Shown here one piece after another: positions 22,536-32,155 of a DNA stretch of 46,585 nt; the stretch's first letter is position 1; every line of letters begins with the position of its first letter. The position numbers were made by a program, and so were the translations under genes. Source of the stretch: Nitrospirota bacterium (GTDB taxonomy: Bacteria; Nitrospirota; Thermodesulfovibrionia; Thermodesulfovibrionales; BMS3Bbin05); contig CP070669.1 of NCBI GenBank assembly GCA_020351835.1, positions 441,824 through 488,408 on the forward strand, read 5' to 3'. Under the pieces are notes generated by a model. It ran no database searches. It was not told where the DNA came from and saw nothing but the letters and a program-made list of their open reading frames with translations.

Positions 22536-23822
22536 TCAGCATTTCCTGAAAGCCCTGTATGCTGCATTTATAGTTCTTTCAATATCTTTATCCGTATGGG
22601 CAAGGGACATGAATCCTGCCTCGAACTGCGATGGGGCTAAATTCACTCCTCCTTCAAGCATCTCTCTGAAGAACCTGGCGAACTTCTCTTTATCCGACCT
22701 CGCGGCGGTCTCGAAATCATGGACACTCCCATCCTGGAAATATGTACAGAACATCGTACCCGCCCTGTAAAAACGGGTCCTTGCACCTGCTCTTTTCGCA
22801 GCATCCTTGAGCCCTTCCTCAAGCAATGCCGCCTTCTTTTCTATCTTCTTAAAGACCCCCTTGCCGGAGAGCACTTTAAGGGTCTCTATCCCGGCCGTCA
22901 TAGCAAGAGGATTTCCCGACAGTGTACCGGCCTGATATACCGGACCCTCGGGTGCAATAACCGACATGATGTCCTTTCTTCCGCCATATGCACCCACCGG
23001 AAGCCCGCCACCGATAACCTTTCCAAGGCAGGTCATATCCGGTTTGATCCCGTAATACTCCTGTGCTCCCCCGAGTGATACCCTGAATCCGGTCATAACC
23101 TCATCAAAGATCAGGACTACGCCGTACTGTTTCGTTATTTTTCTCAACCCTTTCAGGAATTTTACCTTAGGAAGGACACAACCAGAATTACCGACTACGG
23201 GCTCTAGTATAATGCAGGCAATATTTCTATGTTCTTTCTTTACTACCGAACTTACCGAGTCGATATCGTTGAACGGCAGTGTGATCGTGTTCTTTGCGTA
23301 TGATTTCGGAACACCGGGGCTGTCAGGCACACCGAAGGTCGCGGCTCCGGAGCCTGCTTTGACGAGAAGACCGTCCGCATGACCATGATAACATCCCTCG
23401 AACTTTATGATCTTATCTCGACCTGTGAATCCTCTCGCCGCTCTTATTGCGCTCATTGTCGCTTCAGTACCGGAATTGACGAGCCTTACCATGTCCATTG
23501 AGGGATACAACGAGGTTACCATCTCTGCAAGCTTGACCTCCAGCCCGGTCGGGGCACCATAGCTTGTACCCCTTTCTGCGGCATTCTTCAGCGCATTAAC
23601 CACTCGGGGATGAGCATGCCCAAGTATTAAAGGACCCCATGACAGAACGTAATCTATATAGGAATTACCATCTACATCGTATATCTTGGCTCCTTTTGCT
23701 TTCTCTATGAACAGAGGCCTGCCGCCTACGGCCTTGAATGCACGAACAGGACTGTTGACACCGCCCGGAATAAGGCGTGAAGACTTTTTAAAGAGATTTA
23801 ATGACCTTCTATGGCTTTTCAC
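22536..23822 (-). CDS. hemL: glutamate-1-semialdehyde 2,1-aminomutase
   Basis: A 428-residue PLP enzyme that converts glutamate-1-semialdehyde to 5-aminolevulinate, the second dedicated step of the C5 route to heme. Motifs: [14 protein letters not shown] near the N terminus, [34 protein letters not shown], the FDEVMTGFR segment and PLP-lysine K268 in [14 protein letters not shown]. The start codon is GTG with only a weak GGCGGG upstream. It is the first gene of the operon that continues into 15 c-heme sites' worth of cytochromes, coupling heme supply with demand. Confidence 0.96.
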   Translation of the reverse strand: MKSHRRSLNLFKKSSRLIPGGVNSPVRAFKAVGGRPLFIEKAKGAKIYDVDGNSYIDYVLSWGPLILGHAHPRVVNALKNAAERGTSYGAPTGLEVKLAEMVTSLYPSMDMVRLVNSGTEATMSAIRAARGFTGRDKIIKFEGCYHGHADGLLVKAGSGAATFGVPDSPGVPKSYAKNTITLPFNDIDSVSSVVKKEHRNIACIILEPVVGNSGCVLPKVKFLKGLRKITKQYGVVLIFDEVMTGFRVSLGGAQEYYGIKPDMTCLGKVIGGGLPVGAYGGRKDIMSVIAPEGPVYQAGTLSGNPLAMTAGIETLKVLSGKGVFKKIEKKAALLEEGLKDAAKRAGARTRFYRAGTMFCTYFQDGSVHDFETAARSDKEKFARFFREMLEGGVNLAPSQFEAGFMSLAHTDKDIERTINAAYRAFRKC

Positions 23823-24075
23823 GATAATTACCCGCCAGAAAGCTGATATTCAACTAAGTCGACGATTGCTCAGAGACGCGGCCTCATGATTCAGCAAAAC
23901 AAACGGATGTGACTTCCCCTTTATATCTTTATATATATCAGGGAAATCTATCATAAAGGCAGGTTTTTTGTCAAAGTTAAGCGAGAATCACGGTCCTTAT
24001 TCTTCCATATTCTCAAATGAATGTGTTATAAACACTAACACTGTCGTTCTACTGAACATTAATGGATCAGAAAGA

Positions 24076-24948
24076 TTGAAAAAGGCTATTTTACTATCAC
24101 TTTTTATGGCCCTGGCTTTTGGTTGTTCAGGCGGATCGGGCGATAGCGGCAATGTTACACCTCCGGGAGAGCATCTAATAACTGTAGGCCCCAATGTAAT
24201 CACTGAAGGCGACATTTCAGAGCGTCTATCCGCAATACCGGAATATGCAAAGGGAATATACGACGGTGAAGAGGGATTCCGGAATATTGTTGATGAGCTG
24301 ATCAAGACGGAACTTCTCTATCTTCAGGCCTTGAAGAAAGGTGTTGACAAGGACCCGGAATATATCGAAATGGTAGAAAATTATAAGAAGTTCGCCCTCG
24401 TCGGGATGATCTTCGAGCAGGCAATAGGATCAGCACCGGAAGTAACTGACAAAAAGGCCAGGGACTATTATGAAAAGAACAGGGGTGACTTTACACAGCC
24501 TGACCGGATAAAAGCCAGTCATATACTGTTGAAGAGCCAGGCCGAGGCCGACGAGGTATACAGGCTATTAATGAACGGTGGCAGCTTTGAAGACCTTGCG
24601 AGGGAGCGTTCAATAGACACTAACAGCGCAGAGAACGGTGGTGACCTCGGCTTATTCTCAAGAGGCGAGATGTCAGAGGAGTTCGAAGAAGTGGCCTTTT
24701 CATTAAGAAAGAACGAAATAAGTAAGCCTGTCAAAAGCACATTCGGCTTTCATATTATCAAGGTCACGGAAAGAAAAGATGGACAGACCATGGAATACAA
24801 GAGGGTAAAAGACCTGATAGTTCAGAAGCTTCAAAAAGAAGAGCAACAGAAAGCATTTGAAGAATATCTCAAGAAGGTCAGAAAGGAATTCCCCGTAGAA
24901 GTAAATGAGGCCAGGCTCGAGGAGCTATCAAAAAGCTACGGCAGGTGA
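24076..24948 (+). CDS. SurA/PrsA-like peptidyl-prolyl isomerase lipoprotein
   Basis: A 290-residue periplasmic folding factor. From TTG 24076 the product begins with a lipoprotein signal (KKAILLSLFMALAFGC). A SurA-type N-terminal chaperone region follows (ISERLSAIPEYAKGIYDG, then VDELIKTELLYLQALKKG), then a parvulin domain (ASHILLKSQAEADEVYRLL, with GGDLGLFSRGEM and TFGFHIIKV) and a short C-terminal helix. The frame extends back to TTG 23968, but that would put 36 residues ahead of the signal peptide, so the later TTG is preferred; neither has a strong ribosome site. Likely assists folding of exported proteins, cytochromes included. Convergent with the HTH regulator. Confidence 0.82.
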   Translation: MKKAILLSLFMALAFGCSGGSGDSGNVTPPGEHLITVGPNVITEGDISERLSAIPEYAKGIYDGEEGFRNIVDELIKTELLYLQALKKGVDKDPEYIEMVENYKKFALVGMIFEQAIGSAPEVTDKKARDYYEKNRGDFTQPDRIKASHILLKSQAEADEVYRLLMNGGSFEDLARERSIDTNSAENGGDLGLFSRGEMSEEFEEVAFSLRKNEISKPVKSTFGFHIIKVTERKDGQTMEYKRVKDLIVQKLQKEEQQKAFEEYLKKVRKEFPVEVNEARLEELSKSYGR

Positions 24949-24982
24949 CCGGGTCCTGGATGATCAGGGCCAAAAAACCGGT

Positions 24983-25618
24983 TCAAGCCTTAGGAAAGCG
25001 GTACTCACACATATTAGACCCGTTAGATATACAGTGGGTCCGCTCAATACCCTGACCCAGCAGTTCTTTATACATTTCAAGCTCATATTTACATGCTTCA
25101 GGATAATCCTTTGAGATAGCAGAGATAGGGCAGTTATACTGTCTGAGCACATAAGACTGTCCGTCTTCTGACATGTCGGCGATATATCCCTCCGCCTCCA
25201 GGAGTTCGGACATTACCCTTATCTTCTCGGATAGTGGCCTGCCGTTACTTATAACATCCTTCTTCCTGGCCAGGATCTTTTCTTTGCGCCAGTTAAATAG
25301 CTCATCTACCCTGTCTCTCCCTTCACGTGTTTCTATGCCCTGCAGGATATCAAGGGCCAGCTTCTCGTAGCTCTTCGGGAACGATCTCTCTGCCCTATCG
25401 CTCAGCATGTAAATAAACCCCGGTCGGCCTACTCCCTGCCTGACGGCATTGTGCATAACAAGGTCCTTCCTCTCAAGAGAGGCAAGATGTTGCCTGACGC
25501 CCATGGGTGTAATATCAAGATGACCGCTCAAAGCTTCGACGGTCATACCGTCGCTTTTCTTAAGCAGCAAAAGGATCTTCTGCCTGATAGGATTATCATC
25601 GACCGGTGTCTGCATCAT
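24983..25618 (-). CDS. HTH transcriptional regulator with C-terminal Cys cluster (COG2345/SufR-like)
   Basis: A 211-residue regulator. The winged HTH occupies about residues 10-72 (ILLLLKKSDGMTVEALSGHL and ITPMGVRQHLASLERKDLV, with the wing RQGVGRPGFIY). The C-terminal half has four cysteines, C163-x12-C176-x19-C196-x7-C204, of the kind that bind an FeS cluster in SufR-like proteins. It is divergently transcribed from the fumarase genes across a 160-bp AT-rich region and is a natural candidate to control them in response to redox state or FeS supply. Start ATG-ATG at 25618 has no Shine-Dalgarno. Confidence 0.8.
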   Translation of the reverse strand: MMQTPVDDNPIRQKILLLLKKSDGMTVEALSGHLDITPMGVRQHLASLERKDLVMHNAVRQGVGRPGFIYMLSDRAERSFPKSYEKLALDILQGIETREGRDRVDELFNWRKEKILARKKDVISNGRPLSEKIRVMSELLEAEGYIADMSEDGQSYVLRQYNCPISAISKDYPEACKYELEMYKELLGQGIERTHCISNGSNMCEYRFPKA

Positions 25619-25778
25619 TTAAAAAATATCATATATAATTAAATTTGTAAATATAAAATCAGCCAAACTCATTATCACTCGTCCCCTAAGACCCCTGATT
25701 TATAATTTAAATGTACTATATGATATATTATATTCATAATTAACAATAACAAAGACGTGTTCAGGTACCGGAGATAAA

Positions 25779-26624
25779 TTGCTAAAACTGATCGATGGAA
25801 TAGTGGAACTCTACAAGAAAGCCGCCACATCGTTACCCCCCGATGTAGAATCAGTGATAATAGACTCCGCCAATAAAGAAGAGGCAAATTCGAGCTCTTC
25901 AAACTCTCTTAAGATCATTGGCGAAAATATCAGGATGTCAAGAAGAGAAATGACCCCTATCTGCCAGGACACGGGCATACCGATATTCTTTGTACAGGTC
26001 CCGAAAGGGGTAAGCCAGAGGGAAATAAAAGATATAATATACGATGCCACAAGAAAGGCCACAGATGTTATCCCATTAAGGCCTAACGCTGTTGACCCTG
26101 TCAGCGGGATCAATTCAGGTAATAACACCGGGGAGGGCTTTCCCGTAATATACTTTGATGAGTCAGAAAATGACACTCTCAGGATCGACCTTATACTCAA
26201 GGGTGGTGGCAGCGAGAACATAGGAATGACATATAAGCTTCCTGATAAAAGACTTAATGCTCAGAGGAACCTTGATGGGGTGAGGAAATGTGTTATTGAC
26301 GCTGTTTTTAATGCTCAGGGAAGGGCATGCCCTCCATATATCGTAGGGGTCGGAATAGGCGCTACAAAGGATCAGGTCGCATTACTGTCAAAGAAACAAC
26401 TGCTCAGGAAGATCAATGACAGGAACATTTCAGATGATCTGGCCGCTCTCGAAAGCAGCCTAACAGAAGAGACCAACAGGCTAGGGATAGGCCCTATGGG
26501 GTTCGGGGGGGTTACTACTGTACTGGGTGTTAAAGCAGCATCCAATCACAGGCATCCTGCCACTTACCTGGTCGATGTATCGTTCAGCTGCTGGGCAAGC
26601 CGAAGGGGGACACTTCTTTGGTAG
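25779..26624 (+). CDS. fumarate hydratase class I, alpha subunit (N-terminal domain)
   Basis: A 281-residue subunit of the two-protein, oxygen-sensitive [4Fe-4S] fumarase that interconverts fumarate and malate. The three cluster cysteines are visible: C62 in PICQDTGIP, C184 in GRACPPYIVGVGIG and C271 in VSFSCWA. The start is TTG 25779 with CCGGAG 5 nt upstream. It overlaps the beta subunit by 7 nt. The class I type fits an anaerobe. D-tartrate dehydratase has the same architecture, so the substrate is inferred from the commoner case. Confidence 0.92.
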   Translation: MLKLIDGIVELYKKAATSLPPDVESVIIDSANKEEANSSSSNSLKIIGENIRMSRREMTPICQDTGIPIFFVQVPKGVSQREIKDIIYDATRKATDVIPLRPNAVDPVSGINSGNNTGEGFPVIYFDESENDTLRIDLILKGGGSENIGMTYKLPDKRLNAQRNLDGVRKCVIDAVFNAQGRACPPYIVGVGIGATKDQVALLSKKQLLRKINDRNISDDLAALESSLTEETNRLGIGPMGFGGVTTVLGVKAASNHRHPATYLVDVSFSCWASRRGTLLW

Positions 26625-27220
26625 ACCCAAAAAAGATAAAGTTCCCTGTATCGACCGAAGACATAAAAGGACTGTCGGCTGGAGATAATGTGCTTATATC
26701 AGGCGAGATAGTTACGGCTCGTGACAAGGCACATGAAATGCTTTACAACGAGAGACCTGATCGCTCCGAGCTCCCGTTCGACCTTGAAGGGGCGCTCATC
26801 TATCACTGTGGCCCGATAGTCGAGACCAAAGACAAAGAACATAGGATCGTTGCGTTCGGCCCTACCACCAGCATACGGCTTGAGGCGTATGAAGCATGGG
26901 TGATCGAAAACTATGGAGTAAAAGGAATTATGGGCAAAGGGGGCATGGGCAAAGACACCCTGACCGCACTCAGAGAATATGGAGCGGCCTATTTTCATGC
27001 TATAGGGGGTGCAGCATCGTACCTTGCGGAAAAGGTCGTAAGGATAGCTGACGTTTACAAACTTGATGAGTTCGGTATGCCTGAGGCTATGTGGCTGATA
27101 CAGGTAAGGGACTTCCCCGCGATCGTTACTATGGACCCTTCCGGTAAAAGTCTTCATGATTCGATAAGGTCAGAATCTGAAAAGATCTACAACGATCTTA
27201 TTAGCAACAGTGGCGAATGA
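26618..27220 (+). CDS. fumarate hydratase class I, beta subunit (C-terminal domain)
   Basis: A 200-residue partner of the alpha subunit. Family motifs: SGEIVTARDKAHEML with the substrate-binding Arg-Asp-x-x-His, IYHCGPIV, AFGPTTSIRLE, and GIMGKGGMGKDTL. The start codon TTG 26618 lies inside the alpha gene's 3' end. Translation is probably coupled. The 3' end overlaps the next gene by 11 nt, so the three form one operon. Confidence 0.92.
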   Translation: MVDPKKIKFPVSTEDIKGLSAGDNVLISGEIVTARDKAHEMLYNERPDRSELPFDLEGALIYHCGPIVETKDKEHRIVAFGPTTSIRLEAYEAWVIENYGVKGIMGKGGMGKDTLTALREYGAAYFHAIGGAASYLAEKVVRIADVYKLDEFGMPEAMWLIQVRDFPAIVTMDPSGKSLHDSIRSESEKIYNDLISNSGE

Positions 27221-28130
27221 GCTGATCTTTATTGCCGGTTCTACCGGATTCATCGGCAGCCATATCGTGCGGCGGCTGAGCGGATCGGAGCGCAAGGTAA
27301 GATGCCTGGTCAGGAACGAGGATAGTGCTCAGGTAGTACGCTCACTTGGTCATGATGCTGTAATTGGTGATATTACCGACCCCGCATCCCTTAAGGGATC
27401 ATTGGCCAACGTAGAAACCGTTATTCACCTGGTAGGAATAATAGAAGAAAGAGGCGGTCTCACTTTTGAGAAGGTCCACGTCGAAGGAACGGAGAACCTG
27501 ATAAATGAGTCAAAAAGCAGTGGCGTAGCAAGGATGTTCTACCAGTCAGCTCTGGGTGCAGGACCCGATACGGGATCAAGATACCTTGAAACAAAGTTCA
27601 ATGCAGAGACCCTTATATCGGGGTCCGGGATCCCTTACTTGATCTTCAGACCTTCATTGATACTGGGTGAAGGTGACGGCTTTACAAAAAAAATGAAGCA
27701 GCTCGTATCTGCCGGCCCTGTAGTTCCCATCCCGGGGGACGGCATGGCAAAGCTTCAGCCTTTGTACATTGATGACTGGGTCGACTGCTTTATGAGATCG
27801 CTTGAGACCAATATGTTCAGTAACCGTATATATGATATAGGCGGACCGGACCATATCACCTTTAATGAGATCCTTAGTGAGATCATGAAGGTTTTAAAAA
27901 TAAGGAAACGAACCGTACATATCCCTGTCAGTGCACTTAAGATGACAGTCCCTTTTATGGGGATAGCCGGTACTATCGCAAAAATGATAGGAAAGGAGAT
28001 CCCTTCCGTCACAGGAGAACTTCTATCGCTCCTTAACAAGGACAATGTTTGCGAGAAAGACTCGGTTTTCAGGTTCTTTGGATTTGAACCGATAGGTCTA
28101 CCTGAAGCACTGAATAAATACCTAGCCTGA
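27210..28130 (+). CDS. NAD(P)-binding SDR, NDUFA9/complex I-like epimerase
   Basis: A 306-residue extended/atypical short-chain dehydrogenase. The N-terminal Rossmann motif is GSTGFIGSHIVRRL, followed by VRCLVRNEDSAQVVRSLG and GDITDPASLKGSLANVETV. In place of the Y-x-x-x-K of classical members it has SRYLETKFNAETLI, so an E-x-K arrangement typical of the atypical NDUFA9-like branch. The C terminus holds PLYIDDWVDCFMRSL. The start GTG 27210 overlaps the fumarase beta stop. Substrate unknown; possible roles include quinone- or nucleotide-sugar-related reductions, or a structural NAD(P)-binding protein. Confidence 0.82.
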   Translation: MANELIFIAGSTGFIGSHIVRRLSGSERKVRCLVRNEDSAQVVRSLGHDAVIGDITDPASLKGSLANVETVIHLVGIIEERGGLTFEKVHVEGTENLINESKSSGVARMFYQSALGAGPDTGSRYLETKFNAETLISGSGIPYLIFRPSLILGEGDGFTKKMKQLVSAGPVVPIPGDGMAKLQPLYIDDWVDCFMRSLETNMFSNRIYDIGGPDHITFNEILSEIMKVLKIRKRTVHIPVSALKMTVPFMGIAGTIAKMIGKEIPSVTGELLSLLNKDNVCEKDSVFRFFGFEPIGLPEALNKYLA

Positions 28131-28202
28131 TCATCACTCATCTTTTAATTAGCATCTTGGATATTGTAAAATACCTAATTCTCATACTTAAGGAGGTGAC
28201 AA

Positions 28203-29354
28203 ATGCCGGGAAAGAACTTCTTTTTCACTTCGGAGTCCGTTACAGAGGGGCACCCTGATAAGATAGCTGACCAGATATCCGATGGGATACTTGATGCGAT
28301 ACTTAAAGATGACAGGTCTGCAAGAGTAGCTTGCGAGACCCTGGTCACGACAGGGCTTGCCTTTATCGCAGGAGAGATAACAACATCATGTTATGTGGAC
28401 ATCCCTGCCATAGTCAGGGATACGATAAGGGATATTGGATATACGCGGGCCAAATACGGATTTGACTACGAGACATGCTCGGTGATAACTGCCATTCACG
28501 AGCAATCGGGAGATATTGCCATGGGTGTAGATCCTGGGGGAGCTGGAGACCAGGGGCTTATGTTCGGATACGCGTGCAACGAGACGCCGGAGCTGATGCC
28601 GCTGTCGATCATGCTTGCTCACAAACTGGCAATGAAACTTACCGAGGTCAGGAAATCCGATGTGCTCGGGTATCTCCGGCCTGATGGCAAGACCCAGGTG
28701 ACAATCGAATACAGGGACGGAAAACCCTTCAGGGTAGATACCATAGTTATCTCCTCACAGCATTCTCCTGACGTCACGCTGAAGGAAATGAAGGAAGATA
28801 TAATCGATCAGGTAATTAAACCTGTAATACCCGGAGACCTTCTTAATGAAGAGAACATAACCTACCATATAAATCCGACGGGAAGGTTCGTTGTAGGAGG
28901 GCCGATGGGCGACACAGGGCTTACCGGCAGAAAGATCATAGTTGATACATACGGCGGAGCTGCACATCATGGAGGAGGCTCTTTTTCCGGCAAGGACCCA
29001 TCAAAGGTCGACAGGTCAGGGGCGTACATGTCCAGATATGTCGCCAAGAACGTTGTAGCTGCAGGACTGGCCGATGCCATAGAGATACAGGTAGCTTACG
29101 CCATCGGCGTACCCGAACCGGTCTCAATACGTCTCAATACCTCCGGGACAAACAAAGTTTCCCTCGATACCATCCGCGATGTTATTAAGAACAATTTCGA
29201 TTTTACGCCCAAAGGGATGATAGAGACCCTGGACCTTAGGCGCCCTATCTATAAGAAGACAGCAGCTTATGGCCATTTCGGCCGTGAGGACAGTGACTTC
29301 ACATGGGAGAGGACAGACATGGCCGAGAAGCTAAAGAAAGAAGCAGGACTATAA
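28203..29354 (+). CDS. metK: S-adenosylmethionine synthetase
   Basis: A 383-residue enzyme making S-adenosylmethionine from methionine and ATP. Motifs: [35 protein letters not shown], and the P-loop-like [28 protein letters not shown] precedes the ATG. The 72-bp upstream region is too short to hold a standard SAM riboswitch and shows none. It is followed after 20 nt by ahcY, forming a SAM use/recycling pair. Confidence 0.97.
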   Translation: MPGKNFFFTSESVTEGHPDKIADQISDGILDAILKDDRSARVACETLVTTGLAFIAGEITTSCYVDIPAIVRDTIRDIGYTRAKYGFDYETCSVITAIHEQSGDIAMGVDPGGAGDQGLMFGYACNETPELMPLSIMLAHKLAMKLTEVRKSDVLGYLRPDGKTQVTIEYRDGKPFRVDTIVISSQHSPDVTLKEMKEDIIDQVIKPVIPGDLLNEENITYHINPTGRFVVGGPMGDTGLTGRKIIVDTYGGAAHHGGGSFSGKDPSKVDRSGAYMSRYVAKNVVAAGLADAIEIQVAYAIGVPEPVSIRLNTSGTNKVSLDTIRDVIKNNFDFTPKGMIETLDLRRPIYKKTAAYGHFGREDSDFTWERTDMAEKLKKEAGL

Positions 29355-29374
29355 AATTTCCAAGGAGATGATTA

Positions 29375-30634
29375 ATGGCAAAATATGACGTAAAGGATAT
29401 AGGACTCGCAAAGAAAGGCAAGCTCAGGATCGAATGGGCAGAAATGGAAATGCCCGTTCTCAGGAACATCAAAAAGGACTTTCTGAAGAAGAAACCACTT
29501 AGAGGTGTGAGGATCGCTGCCTGCCTGCACGTGACCACAGAAACGGCATGCCTTATGGAAACCCTTAAGGCAGGTGGTGCGGAGGTCGCTCTTTGCGCAT
29601 CGAATCCCCTTAGCACTCAGGATGATGTTGCTGCATCTCTGGTTAAGAACTCGCGCATTCCTGTATATGCTATAAAGGGCGAGAACAACAGAACTTACTA
29701 CCAGCATATTAAAGATGTGCTTGCTTTAAAGCCTAATATAACCATGGATGACGGTGCAGACCTCGTATCAATGCTTCATAAAAGTCACAAAGCCCTACTT
29801 AAGCATGTGATAGGAGGGACCGAAGAAACGACCACAGGAGTGATCCGGCTGCGCGCGATGGCCGATAAGGGGGTACTAAAATATCCTATCATTGCTGTGA
29901 ACGACGCTTACACCAAGCATCTTTTTGATAACCGTTATGGTACGGGGCAGAGCACAATTGACGGCATACTCAGGGCAACAAATCGCCTGATCTCAGGATC
30001 AGTTTTTGTTGTTTCCGGATACGGCTGGTGCGGCAGGGGTGTGGCCATGAGAGCCAAGGGAATGGGAGCAAGGGTAATAATATCCGAGGTAGACCCGCTA
30101 AAGGCCCTGGAGGCAACTATGGATGGATACGAACTGCTGCCGATAAAGGAAGCAGCCAAGATCGGCGATATCTTTGTTACCGTCACCGGTGATATAAATG
30201 TGATCCATAAGGACTGCTTCAAGGTAATGAAGGACGGTGCGATAGTGTCCAACTCCGGACATTTTAACGTCGAAATAGATATTACATCCCTTAAGAAGCT
30301 CTCGAGATCAAAAAGGACAATAAGGGATTTCGTCGATGAATATACTCTGAAGAGCGGAAGAAGGATCTACATTCTTGGCGAAGGCAGGTTGATAAACCTT
30401 GCTGCTGCCGAGGGCCACCCTTCATCAGTAATGGACATGAGCTTCGCGAACCAGGCCCTTTGCTCGGTCCATATGGCAAAGAACTGCAAGACCATGGATA
30501 ACAATGTATACAAAGTGCCGGTCAATATAGATCGAAAGATATCTCAATTGAAGCTGGAAGCTATGGGGATAAAGATCGACAGGCTAACAAAGGAACAGGA
30601 AGAGTACCTCAACAGCTGGGAATTAGGGACCTGA
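29375..30634 (+). CDS. ahcY: adenosylhomocysteinase
   Basis: A 419-residue NAD-dependent hydrolase that splits S-adenosylhomocysteine to adenosine and homocysteine. Motifs: [38 protein letters not shown], the dinucleotide-binding [20 protein letters not shown] and [10 protein letters not shown]. The protein lacks the insertion of about 40 residues found in many proteobacterial AhcY, so it is the short archaeal/thermophile-like form. It follows metK closely, and a strong terminator ends the unit. Confidence 0.96.
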   Translation: MAKYDVKDIGLAKKGKLRIEWAEMEMPVLRNIKKDFLKKKPLRGVRIAACLHVTTETACLMETLKAGGAEVALCASNPLSTQDDVAASLVKNSRIPVYAIKGENNRTYYQHIKDVLALKPNITMDDGADLVSMLHKSHKALLKHVIGGTEETTTGVIRLRAMADKGVLKYPIIAVNDAYTKHLFDNRYGTGQSTIDGILRATNRLISGSVFVVSGYGWCGRGVAMRAKGMGARVIISEVDPLKALEATMDGYELLPIKEAAKIGDIFVTVTGDINVIHKDCFKVMKDGAIVSNSGHFNVEIDITSLKKLSRSKRTIRDFVDEYTLKSGRRIYILGEGRLINLAAAEGHPSSVMDMSFANQALCSVHMAKNCKTMDNNVYKVPVNIDRKISQLKLEAMGIKIDRLTKEQEEYLNSWELGT

Positions 30635-30643
30635 CATCATTAT

Positions 30644-30675
30644 GGACAGCAAGGCATTTGCCTTGCTGTCCTTTC
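30644..30675 (+). terminator. Rho-independent terminator of metK-ahcY
   Basis: A 12-13 bp perfect stem (30644-30656 with 30659-30671; core GACAGCAAGGC) is followed by CTTTCT. It lies 9 nt after the ahcY stop. Confidence 0.85.
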
Positions 30676-30752
30676 TACATATTCTGATTTAATGAGACCT
30701 TCTCATCATGAGCGCATATGGTTTTCGCGCAATTGTATAACGGTTACCCGCT

Positions 30753-31790
30753 ATGATAGACCTTAAAAGCCTTTCTGAGGAAGAGATCCATCGCTCGATG
30801 GAAAATGAGGGATTACCAAAGTTCAGGGCACGTCAGCTTCTTCACTGGCTATATGAAAGAAACGTTAGCGACATAGAAAGCATTACTGAACTTTCAAAGG
30901 AACTGAGGTCGAGGCTTTCCAGATCCTATTTCATTAGCAAACCGAAACTGGCCAGAGAAGAGGTCTCGCAGGACGGGACATCAAAATACCTGTTCGAGCT
31001 TTCGGACGGACAGGACATCGAGAGCGTATTGATCCCGGACGGAGACAGGCTCACTCTATGTGTTTCGTCACAGGCAGGCTGTTATCTGAAATGCGCTTTC
31101 TGCCTCACCGGCAAGGCAGGCTTCAGAAGGGACCTCAAGCACTACGAGATAACGGACCAGGTCCTTAGCGTAAACAATATTATCTATCCAAAAAGAATAA
31201 CCAATATCGTCCTTATGGGCATGGGAGAGCCTCTTCTGAACTTTGATAATGTAGCAAAGGCCGTCGATCTCATAACGAAGTATGTCAAGATATCAAAACG
31301 AAGGATAACCCTGTCTACAGCAGGAATAGCAAAGGAGCTGAACCGTATCGGCCGGGACATGCAGATGGTAAATCTGGCCGTTTCTCTTAATGCCCCGAAT
31401 GATGTGACAAGGTCAATGCTGATGCCGATCAACCGGAAATACCCACTTAAGGACCTTATAAAGGCTTGCAGGGAGTTTCCTTTACCTACTCGCAGAAGGA
31501 TAACGTTCGAGTACATTATGATAAAGGACACTAATGATTCAGTTAAGGATGCGGTTGATGTGGTCAAGCTATTAAAAGGGATCCCCTCCAAGGTTAACCT
31601 TATACCACTAAATCCCGTTGCCGGCATAATGCTTGAACGCTCATCGGACAGGACGATACACGAATTTCAGAAGATATTACTGAAAAACAACGTGACAGCC
31701 ATTATAAGGAAGAGCAAGGGTGCTGACATATCCGCGGCCTGCGGACAGCTACGAGGCAAGCATCCGGCCGGTATTGATCAGCCGATATAG
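30753..31790 (+). CDS. rlmN: RlmN, dual-specificity 23S rRNA/tRNA C2-adenosine methyltransferase
   Basis: A 345-residue radical-SAM methylase that methylates A2503 of 23S rRNA and A37 of some tRNAs. The cluster motif is C110-x3-C114-x2-C117 (GCYLKCAFCLTG). The two catalytic cysteines are C103 (TLCVSSQ) and C330 (ISAACGQL). GMGEPLLNFDNV is the conserved SAM-site motif. The start ATG 30753 lacks a Shine-Dalgarno; TATAAC lies 11 nt upstream. Its 3' end overlaps the convergent cheY gene by 13 nt. It ends in TAG. Confidence 0.95.
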   Translation: MIDLKSLSEEEIHRSMENEGLPKFRARQLLHWLYERNVSDIESITELSKELRSRLSRSYFISKPKLAREEVSQDGTSKYLFELSDGQDIESVLIPDGDRLTLCVSSQAGCYLKCAFCLTGKAGFRRDLKHYEITDQVLSVNNIIYPKRITNIVLMGMGEPLLNFDNVAKAVDLITKYVKISKRRITLSTAGIAKELNRIGRDMQMVNLAVSLNAPNDVTRSMLMPINRKYPLKDLIKACREFPLPTRRRITFEYIMIKDTNDSVKDAVDVVKLLKGIPSKVNLIPLNPVAGIMLERSSDRTIHEFQKILLKNNVTAIIRKSKGADISAACGQLRGKHPAGIDQPI

Positions 31791-32143
31791 TTGTTTACAA
31801 GCTTGATAAGTTCCTGCGTCTGGATAGGCTTGGGCAGATAATCATTAGCCCCGATCGACAACGCCCTCTTCTTATCTTCTTCCGCCCCCTCCGTTGTTAT
31901 GATAATTACAGGGATGTCCTTTAATTCGGGATTCCCCCTAACGAGACTTACGAGCTTAAGCCCATCCATAACGGGCATATTAATATCTGCCAGGATAAGA
32001 TCGACCTTCTCCGCAGAAAGTTTCTTAAGGGCATCAACCCCGTCGGTCGCTTCAATTACCTTAGAGTCAGGGACTCTTTTCATAGCAAAGGATATGAGCT
32101 GTCTCATTGTAGGTGAGTCCTCAACGACAAGTATTGTAGGCAT
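31778..32143 (-). CDS. CheY-like single-domain response regulator (last gene of che operon)
   Basis: A 121-residue receiver domain. The acidic pair is in VVEDSPTMRQL, the phosphoacceptor Asp in ILADINMPVMDGLKLV, the switch Thr in IIITTEGAEEDKKRA and the Lys in DYLPKPIQTQEL. No output domain. It is the tail of the eleven-gene chemosensory operon and overlaps the 3' end of rlmN by 13 nt. It may be the operon's output regulator or, given two CheY proteins, a phosphate sink. Confidence 0.92.
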   Translation of the reverse strand: MPTILVVEDSPTMRQLISFAMKRVPDSKVIEATDGVDALKKLSAEKVDLILADINMPVMDGLKLVSLVRGNPELKDIPVIIITTEGAEEDKKRALSIGANDYLPKPIQTQELIKLVNNYIG

Positions 32144-32155
32144 TAACTCTCCCCC

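Noticed and set aside
28131-28202. SAM riboswitch upstream of metK
   Set aside because: Only 72 nt are available, and no stem pattern or terminator/anti-terminator was seen; a normal ribosome site follows.
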